Assembly: GCF_001006305.1 (NCBI RefSeq)
Contig: NZ_LBHJ01000012.1
Coordinates: 780,231-844,230, forward strand
Direction: 5' to 3'
Length of the DNA: 64,000 nt
From: Silvibacterium bohemicum
GTDB taxonomy: Bacteria; Acidobacteriota; Terriglobia; Terriglobales; Acidobacteriaceae
Part shown: one piece after another, positions 17,230-26,965 of the stretch
How positions within the stretch are numbered: the first letter of the stretch is position 1
Layout of the letters: every line of letters starts with the position of its first letter
Program-made: the position numbers and the translations under genes
The notes under the pieces: generated by a model
The model's input: the letters and a program-made list of their open reading frames with translations, nothing else
What the model was told of the DNA's origin: nothing
The model's database searches: none

Positions 17230-18723
17230 TTACTCGCCGGTATCGATCTGCGCCCGCTGCAGCTTGTCCGAATAGTCGATATAGAGGGATTTCCAGGTGG
17301 TGTAGAAATCCAATGCACCTGTCCCGCCTTCGCGGTGTCCGTTACCTGTCTGCTTGACCCCTCCAAAGGGCAGGTGGACCTCGGCTCCAATCGTCGGCGC
17401 ATTAATGTAGGTGATGCCCGCCTCCAGATCGCGCATGGCCTGGAAGGCTTTGTTTACATCGCGTGAATAAAGGGCGGTCGAAAGGCCGTACTGAATGCCG
17501 TTGGCCACTTCGAGCGACTCCTCGAAGCTGTCGACTTCGATCAGGCTGACGACCGGGCCGAAGACCTCTTCCTGGGCGATGCGCATCTTCGGCTTCACTG
17601 CGCCAAAGACGGTGGGCGCGAAGAAGTGGCCCTTGTCGTAGACGCCGTCTTCGAGAACACTGCCCCCGGTGAGCAGATGCGCCCCTTCTTTCTGAGCGAT
17701 CTCCGTATAGCGAATGCTGGTTTCGATCTGCTGCTGGTTCACCTGCGGACCCATCTGGGTATGCTCGTCGAGGCCGTCGCCTACCTTGAGGGCATCGGCG
17801 CGCGCCACAAGCTTCTTGGTGAATTCGGCAGCGATTTTTTGGTGCACGATGATGCGGCTAGTCGCGGTGCAGCGCTGGCCGGTGGTGCCGAAAGCTCCCC
17901 ACAGCGCGCCTTCGACGGCCAGGTCGAGGTTGGCATCGTCGAGGACGATCATGGCGTTCTTGCCGCCCATCTCCAGCGAACAGGGCTTGAAGTTGGCCGC
18001 GGCGGTCTGGCCGACGATGCGGCCGACCTCGCTCGATCCCGTAAACGATACAGCGCGAACCCCGGGATGGCTGACGATAGGCGCACCCGCGTCGGGGCCG
18101 AAGCCGGTGACGACGTTGACCACTCCTGCAGGCAGCCCTGCTTCGATCAGGCACTCGACCAGGTTGTAGGTCGACAGCGGAGTATCCTCCGCCGGCTTGA
18201 TCACGCACGTATTGCCGCAGACCAGCGCGGGAAAAAGCTTCCACGAGGGGATGGCCATGGGGAAGTTCCACGGGGCGATCATGCCGACGACACCCACTGG
18301 CATGCGCACGGACATGGCGAACTTCGACTTCAGCTCGGATGGAGTGGTCTGGCCGAAGAGGCGGCGGCCTTCGCCGGCCATGTAATAGGCGGTGTCGATG
18401 GCCTCCTGCACGTCGCCGCGCGTTTCGCTCAACACCTTGCCCATCTCGCGGGTCATGTCGCGGGCATACTGCTCCTTACGCTGGGTGAGCAGCTCTCCCG
18501 TCCGGTAAAGGATCTCCGCCCGCTTGGGCGCAGGAGTAAGACGCCAGGATTTCCAGGCTTGCTCCGCTGCATTGACCGCGTCGTCGATGTCTTTGGCGGC
18601 GGAAGACTGGAACTCGCCGACGATGTCGTCGGAGTTGGCGGGATTCATGTTGAGAAAGGTCTTGCCGGTGTGGCTGGCGACGGAATGGCCGCCGATGAGG
18701 TTCTTGTAAAGCTTGTGGGACAC
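17230..18723 (-). CDS. NAD(P)-dependent aldehyde dehydrogenase
   Basis: A 497-residue ALDH-superfamily enzyme oxidising an aldehyde to its acid. The oxyanion Asn is in APWNFPMA, the cofactor loop is FTGSSEVG, the general base Glu is in [11 protein letters not shown], and the catalytic Cys is in [11 protein letters not shown]. The later [10 protein letters not shown] motif is also intact. The C-terminal [21 protein letters not shown] pattern places it near semialdehyde dehydrogenases (succinic, ketoglutaric or aminoadipic type); the substrate cannot be fixed. GTG 18723 is the start, with AAGGAG 8 bases upstream. A Crp-type regulator gene lies upstream on the same strand. Confidence 0.9.
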   Translation of the reverse strand: MSHKLYKNLIGGHSVASHTGKTFLNMNPANSDDIVGEFQSSAAKDIDDAVNAAEQAWKSWRLTPAPKRAEILYRTGELLTQRKEQYARDMTREMGKVLSETRGDVQEAIDTAYYMAGEGRRLFGQTTPSELKSKFAMSVRMPVGVVGMIAPWNFPMAIPSWKLFPALVCGNTCVIKPAEDTPLSTYNLVECLIEAGLPAGVVNVVTGFGPDAGAPIVSHPGVRAVSFTGSSEVGRIVGQTAAANFKPCSLEMGGKNAMIVLDDANLDLAVEGALWGAFGTTGQRCTATSRIIVHQKIAAEFTKKLVARADALKVGDGLDEHTQMGPQVNQQQIETSIRYTEIAQKEGAHLLTGGSVLEDGVYDKGHFFAPTVFGAVKPKMRIAQEEVFGPVVSLIEVDSFEESLEVANGIQYGLSTALYSRDVNKAFQAMRDLEAGITYINAPTIGAEVHLPFGGVKQTGNGHREGGTGALDFYTTWKSLYIDYSDKLQRAQIDTGE

Positions 18724-18824
18724 GTGAGTCTCCTTAGGCGAAGCTTCAGGATAGCCGATTGGGCCGGCAGCAGTCGCTTAACGGCAGAAGTGGCTGGCCA
18801 TCCGGGTTTTTCATTTTGGGCCGG

Positions 18825-19490
18825 CTATTGCTCGCGGGCGGCGCGATCCAGGCGAGAGCCGTCAAGGATGCGTATCTGCTTGCGTTCGATGGCGATGATG
18901 CCGGCTTTCTTCAATTCCCCGAGTGCGGTGGTAGCCGATTCGCGATAGACGCGCAGCTGTTCGGCAATTTTTTTGTGAGTCAGGTCCTGAACGCAGCCGT
19001 CCTTGGCGTTCTCGATGAGCAGCTTGGCCAGCCGCGGGATCAATGGCCGGAAAGATGTGGCTTCCAGGTCGAGCAAGACATGAAGAAATCGTTCGCTGAC
19101 CAGATCGAGCATGCGCAGCGCAATCTGCGGATGTTCCCGAAGTAAATTGTCGAGATCGGCGCGCGAGATGGTGCGGATGCGGGACGGTTCCGTGGCCTGC
19201 GCGGTGCAGTGATACATGCACTGGCCGACGCAGCCCATTTCACCGAAGACCGCCGGCGGCTCAAGATCCGCGATGAGCAGTTTTTTCCGGCCCGAAATGC
19301 GAAAGGTCTGTACGTGCCCGGTTTCCAGGAAAAACAAGACCTGGCCGGTCTCGCCGGGGCGAAAAAAAATGTGCCCAGCTTCGAAGTTGCATATCAGGCT
19401 TTTCTCTTCGAGCATCTGCTGGTGTGAAGCAGGCAGGCCCTTGAAAAGTTCGACGGAGGAGAACGAGGCGGCTTCAGTCAGGCTCTTCAT
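18825..19490 (-). CDS. Crp/Fnr-family transcription regulator
   Basis: A 221-residue regulator. A cyclic-nucleotide-binding-type beta-roll (about 15-125: AGHIFFRPGETGQVLFFLETGHVQ, VFGEMGCVG) is followed by a dimer helix and a C-terminal winged helix-turn-helix (DLTHKKIAEQLRVYRESATTALGELKKAG). Arg/Ser residues for cAMP are not clearly present and there is no N-terminal FNR-type cysteine cluster. Two Cys near GCVGQCMYHC could sense redox, which is speculation. It is divergent from the AhpD-like gene. A 21-bp palindrome sits two bases before its start codon, consistent with autoregulation. Confidence 0.88.
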   Translation of the reverse strand: MKSLTEAASFSSVELFKGLPASHQQMLEEKSLICNFEAGHIFFRPGETGQVLFFLETGHVQTFRISGRKKLLIADLEPPAVFGEMGCVGQCMYHCTAQATEPSRIRTISRADLDNLLREHPQIALRMLDLVSERFLHVLLDLEATSFRPLIPRLAKLLIENAKDGCVQDLTHKKIAEQLRVYRESATTALGELKKAGIIAIERKQIRILDGSRLDRAAREQ

Positions 19491-19492
19491 GT

Positions 19493-19513
19493 ATTGAGTG
19501 CGCAGTTCTCAAT
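19493..19513. promoter_or_regulatory. Palindrome ATTGAG-N9-CTCAAT in the crp/ahpD divergent region
   Basis: Perfect 6-bp arms separated by 9 bases, immediately upstream of the Crp-family start and about 130 bases before the divergent ahpD-like gene. It resembles a dimeric regulator site, but spacing differs from canonical CRP (N6) and FNR (N4) sites. Confidence 0.45.
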
Positions 19514-19644
19514 TGTCCGGTGCCAGATGGCTACGCCGAGTGTAAGCGAGATTACATCTTTTGCCGGTATCCCGGGACGAATGGCGGAATCAAAGAGGCA
19601 GAATCACCGTGCGTTGAAGAGCCGGTCATTGCGAGGAGAACAAT

Positions 19645-20205
19645 ATGTCAAGACTATCCGCGATTCAACCCGACCAGGCAACCGGAAAAGCCAAGGAACT
19701 CTTGGACGCAGTGCATTCTGCGATGAAGATGACCCCCAACATGACGCGCGTTATGGCCAACTCGCCGGCCGTTCTGCAGGGATATCTCTCCTTCAGCGGA
19801 GCGTTGGCCGGAGGCGTTCTCAACCACAAGCTCCGCGAGGAGCTGGCGCTGGCGGTCAGCGAACAAAACTCCTGCCAATATTGCGTATCGGCTCACACTG
19901 CCATCGGCAAGATGGTGGGCCTGTCAGGTGCGGAGATCGAAGCGGCTCGCGACGGGGACTCGGCCTCGCCGAAAACTGCGGCAGCACTGAAGTTTGCGCG
20001 GGAGATCGTTGCCAAGCAGGGCCGGGCCTCAGAGTCCGATGTAGAAGCGGTCCGGGCTGCCGGGTTCAACGACGGAGAGATTGCGGAAATCATCGCCCAT
20101 GTCGCGCTCAACGTCTTTACGAATTACTTCAACAACACGGCGGACGTGGATGTGGATTTCCCGAAGATTGCGCTGAGGCAGCAAGCGGCGACCGCCACCG
20201 CTTAA
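19645..20205 (+). CDS. Carboxymuconolactone decarboxylase / AhpD-like protein
   Basis: A 186-residue helical CMD-family protein. The redox motif SCQYCVSAH contains Cys77, Cys80 and His84, the CXXC-X3-H arrangement of AhpD-type peroxidase/disulfide reductases. It most likely acts as a thiol-dependent peroxidase or radical-protection protein in the cytoplasm. ATG 19645 has GAGGAG 6 bases upstream. It is divergent from a Crp-type regulator, suggesting redox-responsive control (inference). The last residues (RQQAATATA) are low complexity. Confidence 0.88.
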   Translation: MSRLSAIQPDQATGKAKELLDAVHSAMKMTPNMTRVMANSPAVLQGYLSFSGALAGGVLNHKLREELALAVSEQNSCQYCVSAHTAIGKMVGLSGAEIEAARDGDSASPKTAAALKFAREIVAKQGRASESDVEAVRAAGFNDGEIAEIIAHVALNVFTNYFNNTADVDVDFPKIALRQQAATATA

Positions 20206-20238
20206 GTTCAAGAAGCTGGGCACTAATTACTCAACCGG

Positions 20239-20297
20239 CCAGCGAGAAACACGCTGGCTCGCACACCAGCAGAAGCCAGGGACATCCTGGCTTCTGC
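20239..20297. terminator. Tandem hairpins after the AhpD-like gene
   Basis: Two perfect stem-loops: GCCAGCG / CGCTGGC with a 6-7 base loop (20239-20258), then a 12-bp stem GCAGAAGCCAGG / CCTGGCTTCTGC with a 5-base loop (20269-20297). No T-run follows. They probably separate ahpD from the mre operon, or belong to the mreB leader. Confidence 0.55.
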
Positions 20298-20451
20298 GCG
20301 TGAGCCCGGGATTTACAACTTTGGTGGCAAGGTGGGTGCGGGAACGAATACGCGGTGCTAATGTTTATTGCATTACATCCGCAACTATCGGCATTGCGAT
20401 TGCGGCGAGGCCTTACAATAAAGTCGAGCCTCTAGAAAAGTCTACGTATTC

Positions 20452-21516
20452 ATGTCATCGAACGGTTATCAGTCGCGTCCCTCGCGCTCGCACGGTGTGC
20501 GTTCGCTGTTCAGCGTTTTCTCTAGCGATCTTGCCATCGATCTCGGCACCGCCAATACGCTCGTCTATGCGGCGGGTAAAGGCATTGTTGTCAACGAGCC
20601 TTCCATCGTCGCCATCAACAAGAACACCGGCGAAGTCGAGGCTGTCGGCAAGGAAGCCAAGGAGATGCTCGGCCGCACTCCCGGCAATATTGTGGCCATC
20701 AAGCCGATGAAGGACGGCGTCATCGCCGACTTCAAGGTCACCGAGAAGATGCTCAACTACTTCATCCAGAAGGCGCATAACCGCAAGATGATGGTGCATC
20801 CGCGCATCGTGATCGGCGTGCCTTCGGAGATCACGCAGGTGGAAAAGCGCGCCGTCGAGGACTCGGCCTATCGCGCCAAGGCCAGCGAGGTCTTCCTCGT
20901 CGAGCAGGCGATGGTGGCGGCAATCGGCGCAGGTCTGCCGATTACTGAGCCGTCGGGCAACATGGTCGTCGACATCGGCGGTGGAACCACGGACATCGCG
21001 GTGATTTCGTTGTCTGGCATTGTCTATTCGCGCTCGGTGCGCATGGCCGGCAACCAGATGGACGAGTCCATCATGAACTACCTCAAGCGGAAATATAACC
21101 TGCTCATCGGCGAGCGTACCGCGGAGCAGATCAAGATCGAGATTGGGTCTGCCTATCCGCTGGACAAGCCTCTGACCATGGAGATCAAGGGCCGCAACCT
21201 GATCGAGGGCGTGCCAAAGACCATCTCCATCGAAGACAGCGAGATCCGCGAGGCGCTGGGCGAGTCGATCTCGACCATCATGAATGCGATCCGCGTAGCG
21301 CTGGAGCGGACTCCTCCGGAGTTGAGCGCCGACATCAGCGACCGCGGCATAGTTCTTACCGGCGGCGGCGCTTTGATCAAGAACCTCGACAAGCGGATAC
21401 GCGAAGAGACCGGCCTGCCGGTATCGATCGCCGACGACCCGCTGGCCAGTGTGGTCCTGGGTACGGGCAAGATGCTCAGCGACTTCCGCCTGCTGCGCAA
21501 GATTAAGATCGACTAG
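20452..21516 (+). CDS. mreB: Rod shape-determining actin homologue MreB
   Basis: A 354-residue actin-fold ATPase that polymerises under the membrane and guides the elongasome. Phosphate 1 motif is [12 protein letters not shown], the second phosphate loop is [16 protein letters not shown], and the adenosine motif is [17 protein letters not shown]. Family marks include [20 protein letters not shown] and [13 protein letters not shown]. The first 22 residues ([20 protein letters not shown]) form a basic, Ser-rich extension that could help membrane contact. It opens the mreB-mreC-mreD-mrdA-rodA cluster. Confidence 0.98.
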   Translation: MSSNGYQSRPSRSHGVRSLFSVFSSDLAIDLGTANTLVYAAGKGIVVNEPSIVAINKNTGEVEAVGKEAKEMLGRTPGNIVAIKPMKDGVIADFKVTEKMLNYFIQKAHNRKMMVHPRIVIGVPSEITQVEKRAVEDSAYRAKASEVFLVEQAMVAAIGAGLPITEPSGNMVVDIGGGTTDIAVISLSGIVYSRSVRMAGNQMDESIMNYLKRKYNLLIGERTAEQIKIEIGSAYPLDKPLTMEIKGRNLIEGVPKTISIEDSEIREALGESISTIMNAIRVALERTPPELSADISDRGIVLTGGGALIKNLDKRIREETGLPVSIADDPLASVVLGTGKMLSDFRLLRKIKID

Positions 21517-21593
21517 CATTGACAGTATCCGCGGCTGTGACCAAGCGGCCGCAGATACGCGAGGAGTAGGCCGGCGAAGGCCGTGTCAGCGCC

Positions 21594-23270
21594 ATGGAAT
21601 CCTTCTTCAGCCGATATAAGAACGCTCTGGTGCTTCTGCTGGTGCTGGTGATGCAGCTGCTCGTGCTGGCGGTGCAGGCCAAGCGGCCGTCGAAAGACGC
21701 CTCCGATCCCGAAGCAGTGAGCCTCATCCGTTATGTGGTGGTGACCGTAGTGGCCACGCCCGAGCGGCTGCTGCGCAATTTCGGCCAGTCCATCGAAGAT
21801 GTGTGGTTCGGATATATCGACCTCATCCATGTGCGTCGCGACAATGCCTCGCTCAAAAATCAGATCGAACAGCTCCGCCTGGAGCAGGCTAGCGTGGTCG
21901 AGGATGCCAGGCAAGGGCAGCGCCTCCAGCGCCTGCTCGGTTTCAAAGAACATTACATCTATCAGAGCCTGCCGGCGCAGGTGATCGGCACTTCGGGGAC
22001 AGACCAGTCGGGCATCGTCTACATCGACAAGGGCTCGAACGATGGATTAAAGCCGGACATGCCGGTGATGACCGCCGATGGCATCGTTGGCCGCCTGAAG
22101 GACGTCTTTCCGTCGACCAGTCAGCTGATGCTGGTCTCAGATCCGACCAGTGGCGTAGGCGTGATTCTGGAGTCGACCCGCACCCGGGGAGTTCTGAAGG
22201 GCGGCGCCTTTAACCAGGTGCAGATGATCAACGTCTCGCCCGACGACCGGATCAAGCCAGGGGACAAGATCGTTACCAGCGGAGGCGACCAGATCTTTCC
22301 GCGCGGGATGCCGGTAGGCACGGTCGACCGGGTGGTTCCGGATCCCGATCGCGATCCGCTGCTGGATGTCATCGTGCATCCCTCGGCCAATCTTGCGCAG
22401 CTCGAAGAGGTTCTGGTGATCACCGGAATGGGCGATGCGGTCTCTTCGCAAGAGGAAAAGGACCTCGCGGAGAGCGAAGCCGAGGGTGAGGCCGCACAGA
22501 AGCGGGCTTCGGATATCCTCTCCGAGCGCCTGCCCAGCAAGATCGATCCCAGCGCACCTGCGGATACGAATCCGGATTCGAATGTGGACAGTACGGGCAA
22601 CGTGGTGCAACCGCTGCATCCGCCGAAGCCGCTGGCGCCGGATGGATTTACGCCCGGCTCGACACCTCCGGCGACCGCGTTGACGCCCGGCGAGCGGACC
22701 GTTCCCGTCAAAAACGGAATAGAAGATTTGCCCAAGGCTCCGGCGACCGCGAAGATCGAACGTGCTCCCACCACCACGGGAGCCACCTCAGCGACTTCGG
22801 AGGCTGCCACCACGCACGCAGCAGCGAAACCTGCGGCCGATGCAGCTGATGCAGCGAAAACATCTACCGCTGCCCGGAGCGGGACTGCTTCCTCCGGCGT
22901 GCCCCTTTCAAAGCCTGCTGCGAAGCCGGCTTCGAGCCAGACTTCCAACCCGGTTGCGCATTCGCCGGGAGCAGCGTCTTCCGGCGTAGCTTCTTCGAGC
23001 GGAAAGCCCGCGTCGTCTGCCGGCAGTTTGAAGCCCGATACTAAGGTTCACGTCATCGTCGATGGTCCCGAGAACCGGGCGCCCAGACCCAGCTCGACGT
23101 TCAACCCTCCCGCGTCAGGCTCCTCGACGCAGCCAGCTCCCAAACCGGTGACTCCGGCGCGGAACGGTCCTGTCGTGGTTCCCGATGACGGCAGCCGCCC
23201 GCCCGCCACCATGCCTAAAAGGCCGGCCGATTCCAACTCTTCCCCTGCACCGCAGGGGCATGGAGCCTAG
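21594..23270 (+). CDS. mreC: Rod shape-determining protein MreC with long C-terminal extension
   Basis: A 558-residue bitopic protein, roughly 250 longer than typical MreC. It has a short cytosolic start, a membrane helix (about 10-28, LVLLLVLVMQLLVLAVQ), a periplasmic coiled coil (about 80-110, NASLKNQIEQLRLEQASV) and the paired beta-barrel MreC core (about 125-285), with GSNDGLKPDMPVMTADGIVG, VGVILESTRTRGVLKGG and GDKIVTSGGDQIFPRGMPVGTV. From about residue 290 to the end the chain is Pro/Ala/Ser/Thr-rich and probably disordered in the periplasm. MreC activates PBP2 and links MreB to RodA-PBP2. It ends 3 bases before mreD. Confidence 0.95.
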   Translation: MESFFSRYKNALVLLLVLVMQLLVLAVQAKRPSKDASDPEAVSLIRYVVVTVVATPERLLRNFGQSIEDVWFGYIDLIHVRRDNASLKNQIEQLRLEQASVVEDARQGQRLQRLLGFKEHYIYQSLPAQVIGTSGTDQSGIVYIDKGSNDGLKPDMPVMTADGIVGRLKDVFPSTSQLMLVSDPTSGVGVILESTRTRGVLKGGAFNQVQMINVSPDDRIKPGDKIVTSGGDQIFPRGMPVGTVDRVVPDPDRDPLLDVIVHPSANLAQLEEVLVITGMGDAVSSQEEKDLAESEAEGEAAQKRASDILSERLPSKIDPSAPADTNPDSNVDSTGNVVQPLHPPKPLAPDGFTPGSTPPATALTPGERTVPVKNGIEDLPKAPATAKIERAPTTTGATSATSEAATTHAAAKPAADAADAAKTSTAARSGTASSGVPLSKPAAKPASSQTSNPVAHSPGAASSGVASSSGKPASSAGSLKPDTKVHVIVDGPENRAPRPSSTFNPPASGSSTQPAPKPVTPARNGPVVVPDDGSRPPATMPKRPADSNSSPAPQGHGA

Positions 23271-23273
23271 AGC

Positions 23274-23792
23274 ATGGCATTGATGGCTTCAACGCGGCGT
23301 GAGGTGGACGAGCGCTCCTTTCCGCTGTTTATCTACATTCTGGCTCCGCTGCTGGCCCTGGGACTGCAATCGCTGGTTACGCTGCACTTCCTGCGCTTCG
23401 GCATGCTCGACCTGCCCCTGATGGTGGTGGTCTACTTCGCCATGGCGCGCCGAAATCCCGTGACCGCCACGCTCGGTGGCGCGGCGGTAGGCATTCTTCA
23501 GGACGCGCTGACCCATCAGCCGATCGGTGTCTTCGGCATCGCCAAGGCCTTCATCGGTTACCTTGCGGCTTCTCTCGGCGTCAGAATAGACACCGAAGCT
23601 CACGGCACCCGGCTGGTGCTCACCTTTCTCTTCATGCTGCTGCACAATGGCATCGACTGGGTGCTGGTGCGCCATCTGCTGGCCCAGCCGCTGGTGTGGA
23701 ACTGGCTGCATGAGCTGCTGCGCGCCGCGATCAACGCACTGATCGCAGTCGTTCTGTTCGCATTACTCGATCGAGCGAGGATACGGGAATGA
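23274..23792 (+). CDS. mreD: Rod shape-determining membrane protein MreD
   Basis: A 172-residue integral membrane protein with five or six hydrophobic helices (for example 18-38, 42-60, 64-85, 88-102, 110-135, 145-168). The family's weak signature is visible in GGAAVGILQDALTHQPIGVFGIAKAFIGYL. MreD works with MreC in the elongasome and its exact activity is not established. It lies 3 bases after mreC and its stop overlaps the start of mrdA by 4 bases (ATGA). Confidence 0.93.
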   Translation: MALMASTRREVDERSFPLFIYILAPLLALGLQSLVTLHFLRFGMLDLPLMVVVYFAMARRNPVTATLGGAAVGILQDALTHQPIGVFGIAKAFIGYLAASLGVRIDTEAHGTRLVLTFLFMLLHNGIDWVLVRHLLAQPLVWNWLHELLRAAINALIAVVLFALLDRARIRE

Positions 23793-25864
23793 ATCTCTGG
23801 GGACGGTTCGCGAAGAAAAGCTCGGCGCAGGACGCAAGCGACCTTCTCACCAGGGAAGGCGATCTGCCGGCCATCAAGCTGACCATCTTCCAGTACGTGA
23901 TCGTGGCGGTAATGGCGGTGCTCATCTTCGGGCTGTGGCGGCTGCAGGTAGTGAATGCCGAAAGCTGGCGGGCGCTGGCCGAGGCGAACCGCATCCGCAA
24001 GGTGCCGATCCTCGCGCCCCGCGGTCAGCTCTTCGACCGCGATGGCCGGCTGCTGGTGGATAACTACCCTTCGGTTTCCTGCTTCCTGGTGCGTGAGCAG
24101 GGGCATAACCTGGAGCCGGATCTGCCGCTGATCGCCCGCGGACTGCACATGACCGTGGACCAGATCCACGCCATTCTGAAGAAATACCGCACCGCTCCGA
24201 AGTACCAGCCGCTTCCGTTGAAGCAGGACATCACGCCCGACGAGCAGGAGTTCATCGAAGCGCACCGCGACGAGATGCCGGAACTCGAAACCGTCGACGA
24301 GCAGCGCCGGCTTTACCCCAAAGACGGATTTGCGGCGAACCTGATCGGCTACGTGGGTGAGGTGAGCGAGGAGATGCTCAACGATCCCCGTTACGAGTAC
24401 TACGAGCCGGGCGACGTAGTGGGCAAATCGGGCGTGGAAGAGGCATACGACGCCCTGTTGCGCGGGCAGGACGGCTCGCGCGACGTGCTCGTCGACAGCC
24501 ACGGCCGCGAGGTAGGCAAACTCGGCACCGAGCGCTCGAAGCCGGGGCAAAACCTGCGGCTGACCATCGATATGGATATTCAGCGGGCGGCCGAGAACGC
24601 GCTGGGCGACCGTGAAGGCGCAATCGTGGCCATGGATCCCCATACGGGCGAAATTCTGGCCATGGTCAGCCGGCCAACCTTCGATCCCAACGCATTTGCG
24701 GTAAAAATCGGCCGCGACGAGTGGAACAAGCTCATCACCGACCCCGACCATCCGCTACTGAACAAAGCGATTCAGGCGCAATCGCCGCCGGGCTCGACCT
24801 TCAAGGTCATCATGTCGGTCGCCGGCCTTCAGGAAGGTGTGGCGCAGAACTTCAAGGTGAACTGCCAGGGTGGCGCCACTCTTTACGGCCACTTCTACGC
24901 ATGTGATAAGCATCACGGTGAGGTGGATATCGAGCACGCGCTTCCGTGGTCGTGCGACACCTTTTACTACATGCTCGCGGCGAGGCTGGGCATCGACACG
25001 GTTGCGAAATATGCTCATGCGCTGGGGATGGGACAAAAGACTGGCATCGACCTGCCCGACGAAATTGCCGGGGTTATGCCCTCGACCGAGTGGGCGATGA
25101 AGCAGTACCACCGGAAGTGGTACGCGGGCGAAACCGTTTCCGTGGGCATCGGGCAGGGCGCGGTGGCCGCTACGCCGATTCAACTCGCCAGGGCGCTGGG
25201 CGGGATCGCCTCGGGCGGGGTCCTGAAGCGTCCGCACGTGGTCTTCCCCGACGAATTGCCTGCCGAATACCGCAGCGCGATGAGGGATTCCTTCTCCGGC
25301 TCGGGCGATGCGACGATTCCCATCAATCCTGACAATTGGGAGATCATCACCGACGGCATGGCGGAGACCACGACCAGCGGTACAGCGTTTGCGTCGCACC
25401 TGGAGGGGATCGACTTTGCGGGTAAAACCGGTACGGCGCAGGTGGTAAATCACAGCGCCGGAGTGAAGAGCGTTTCATCGATCAAGTCAGAGCGTGCGAA
25501 TGCGTGGTTTGTGGGGATGGCGCCGCGGCGCAATCCGGATATCGTGGTTGCGGTCTTCTGGCAGCATGGCGGATGGGGCGCGGGTTCGGCGCACCTGGTC
25601 GCCAAGGTAATCGAGGCTTATGTGGACAAGCAGCGGCGGCTCAACAACAACCTGGTGGCCGAAAAGCCACAGCCGGTGGAGGTTGGAGCAGTCTGGTCGC
25701 AGCCCAACGATTCCAAGGGATTAGGCGGCAAACCAATCGATCCGCGCGCACCCAAAGGCGATCCAGCAGCGACCGCGTTTGCCGGGCATTTCTTTTTGCC
25801 GCCTCCCGCGAAGGCAAAGAACGAAAATGCCAAAGCCGACGCGCTGGCGACGGTGGTTCACTAA
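23789..25864 (+). CDS. mrdA: Penicillin-binding protein 2 (elongasome transpeptidase)
   Basis: A 691-residue class B PBP that crosslinks peptidoglycan during elongation with RodA. One N-terminal membrane helix (about 30-50), then the pedestal domain with APRGQLFDRDGRLLVDNYPS, then the transpeptidase domain. Active-site motifs are SPPGSTFK (SxxK nucleophile Ser), SCD in PWSCDTFYYM (the SxN position, Asp as in PBP2 enzymes), and KTG in AGKTGTAQ. The last about 60 residues (GAVWSQPNDSKGLGGKP onward) are a Pro/Ala/Lys-rich tail without a domain. It is translationally coupled to mreD and followed immediately by rodA, the usual mrdAB pair. Confidence 0.97.
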   Translation: MNLWGRFAKKSSAQDASDLLTREGDLPAIKLTIFQYVIVAVMAVLIFGLWRLQVVNAESWRALAEANRIRKVPILAPRGQLFDRDGRLLVDNYPSVSCFLVREQGHNLEPDLPLIARGLHMTVDQIHAILKKYRTAPKYQPLPLKQDITPDEQEFIEAHRDEMPELETVDEQRRLYPKDGFAANLIGYVGEVSEEMLNDPRYEYYEPGDVVGKSGVEEAYDALLRGQDGSRDVLVDSHGREVGKLGTERSKPGQNLRLTIDMDIQRAAENALGDREGAIVAMDPHTGEILAMVSRPTFDPNAFAVKIGRDEWNKLITDPDHPLLNKAIQAQSPPGSTFKVIMSVAGLQEGVAQNFKVNCQGGATLYGHFYACDKHHGEVDIEHALPWSCDTFYYMLAARLGIDTVAKYAHALGMGQKTGIDLPDEIAGVMPSTEWAMKQYHRKWYAGETVSVGIGQGAVAATPIQLARALGGIASGGVLKRPHVVFPDELPAEYRSAMRDSFSGSGDATIPINPDNWEIITDGMAETTTSGTAFASHLEGIDFAGKTGTAQVVNHSAGVKSVSSIKSERANAWFVGMAPRRNPDIVVAVFWQHGGWGAGSAHLVAKVIEAYVDKQRRLNNNLVAEKPQPVEVGAVWSQPNDSKGLGGKPIDPRAPKGDPAATAFAGHFFLPPPAKAKNENAKADALATVVH

Positions 25865-26965
25865 ATGCGCCGTTTTCTATCTTTCCGCGACTTCGACTGG
25901 ACCCTTCTAGGGTTCGTGATGTTGCTGTCCGTGATCAGTGTCTTCGAGATTTACAGCGCGACTCTGCATACCAAGTTCGTCGGCTTCTATAGGCAGCAGA
26001 TTCTCTGGACGGTGGGCGGTCTGGGGGCGATGTTTGCCTTTTCGCTGATCGACTACCATCGCCTGCTCGATTTCATCCATTGGATCTACGGCTTCTGTCT
26101 GCTATCGCTGATCGGGGTTCTGGTGGTCGGGACCAAAGTCCTGGGAGCCAGGCGCTGGATCAAGCTGCCTGGTGGTATCCACTTTCAGCCGTCGGAGTGG
26201 GTGAAGCTCATTCTCATCGTGGCGGTTACGCGCTATTTCTGCGGCCTGGTGGGGCGAAAGCTGACCTGGCCGGACATCTTCAAGGCCATGGCCATGGTCG
26301 GCGTGCCCATGCTGCTGGTCTTGAAGCAGCCCGACCTGGGAACGGCCTTGACCTACTCGCCGATCCTGCTCGCCGGGTTGTTTCTGGGTGGAATCGATTG
26401 GAAGAAGGGGTCGATCCTGGTGCTGGCGGGTCTGCTGGTGGTGGGCGTGGCCTTTACCAGCAGCAAGATCCTCAAGCCCTACCAGAAACAGCGCCTGACC
26501 AGCTTCATGAATCCCGATGCCGACCCTAAAGGAAGCGGCTACCAGATCCGGCAGTCGCTGATTGCCGTGGGCGACGGCGGCGTCTTCGGGCGGGGCGCGA
26601 CCAAGGGCACGCAGACGCAGGGCGACTTCCTGCCTATCCCCTATACGGACTTCATCTTTGCCGCATTTGCCGAGGAGCACGGATTCATCGGTTGCGTGCT
26701 CGTGTTACTGCTATACTTTCTGGTATTGATGCGTTTGATTCAAAACGCACAGACAGCCTCAGACCTCCCAGGTACGTTCCTGGTGATGGGCGTGGTGGCC
26801 GTTTTGATCTTTCAGATCGCGGTCAACGTCGGAATGGTTCTAGGGCTGATGCCGGTCACCGGAATTCCTCTCCCGTTAATGAGTTACGGAGGGTCTTCGG
26901 TGCTGTTTACGTTCCTGGCTCTGGGCATGGTGATGAATGTCCGCATGAGCCGCTTCGTGAATTGA
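25865..26965 (+). CDS. rodA: Peptidoglycan glycosyltransferase RodA
   Basis: A 366-residue SEDS-family membrane glycosyltransferase that polymerises lipid II with PBP2. About ten hydrophobic helices are visible. Diagnostic residues include the catalytic-type Asp in LKQPDLGTAL, the loop GSGYQIRQSLIAVGDGGVFGRGATKGTQT, FAEEHGF, and the C-terminal signature GIPLPLMSYGGSS. Its start directly abuts the mrdA stop, with no intergenic base. It is the last gene of the rod-shape cluster. Confidence 0.97.
   Translation: MRRFLSFRDFDWTLLGFVMLLSVISVFEIYSATLHTKFVGFYRQQILWTVGGLGAMFAFSLIDYHRLLDFIHWIYGFCLLSLIGVLVVGTKVLGARRWIKLPGGIHFQPSEWVKLILIVAVTRYFCGLVGRKLTWPDIFKAMAMVGVPMLLVLKQPDLGTALTYSPILLAGLFLGGIDWKKGSILVLAGLLVVGVAFTSSKILKPYQKQRLTSFMNPDADPKGSGYQIRQSLIAVGDGGVFGRGATKGTQTQGDFLPIPYTDFIFAAFAEEHGFIGCVLVLLLYFLVLMRLIQNAQTASDLPGTFLVMGVVAVLIFQIAVNVGMVLGLMPVTGIPLPLMSYGGSSVLFTFLALGMVMNVRMSRFVN

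Noticed and set aside
16525..20205. A defence island around mntA/hepT
   Set aside because: Neighbours are metabolic and regulatory genes; no restriction, CBASS, Gabija, retron or other defence genes are present.
20455..21519. A 354-codon minus-strand frame opposite mreB
   Set aside because: Exact antisense of mreB, Asp/His-rich composition typical of shadow frames, no domain.
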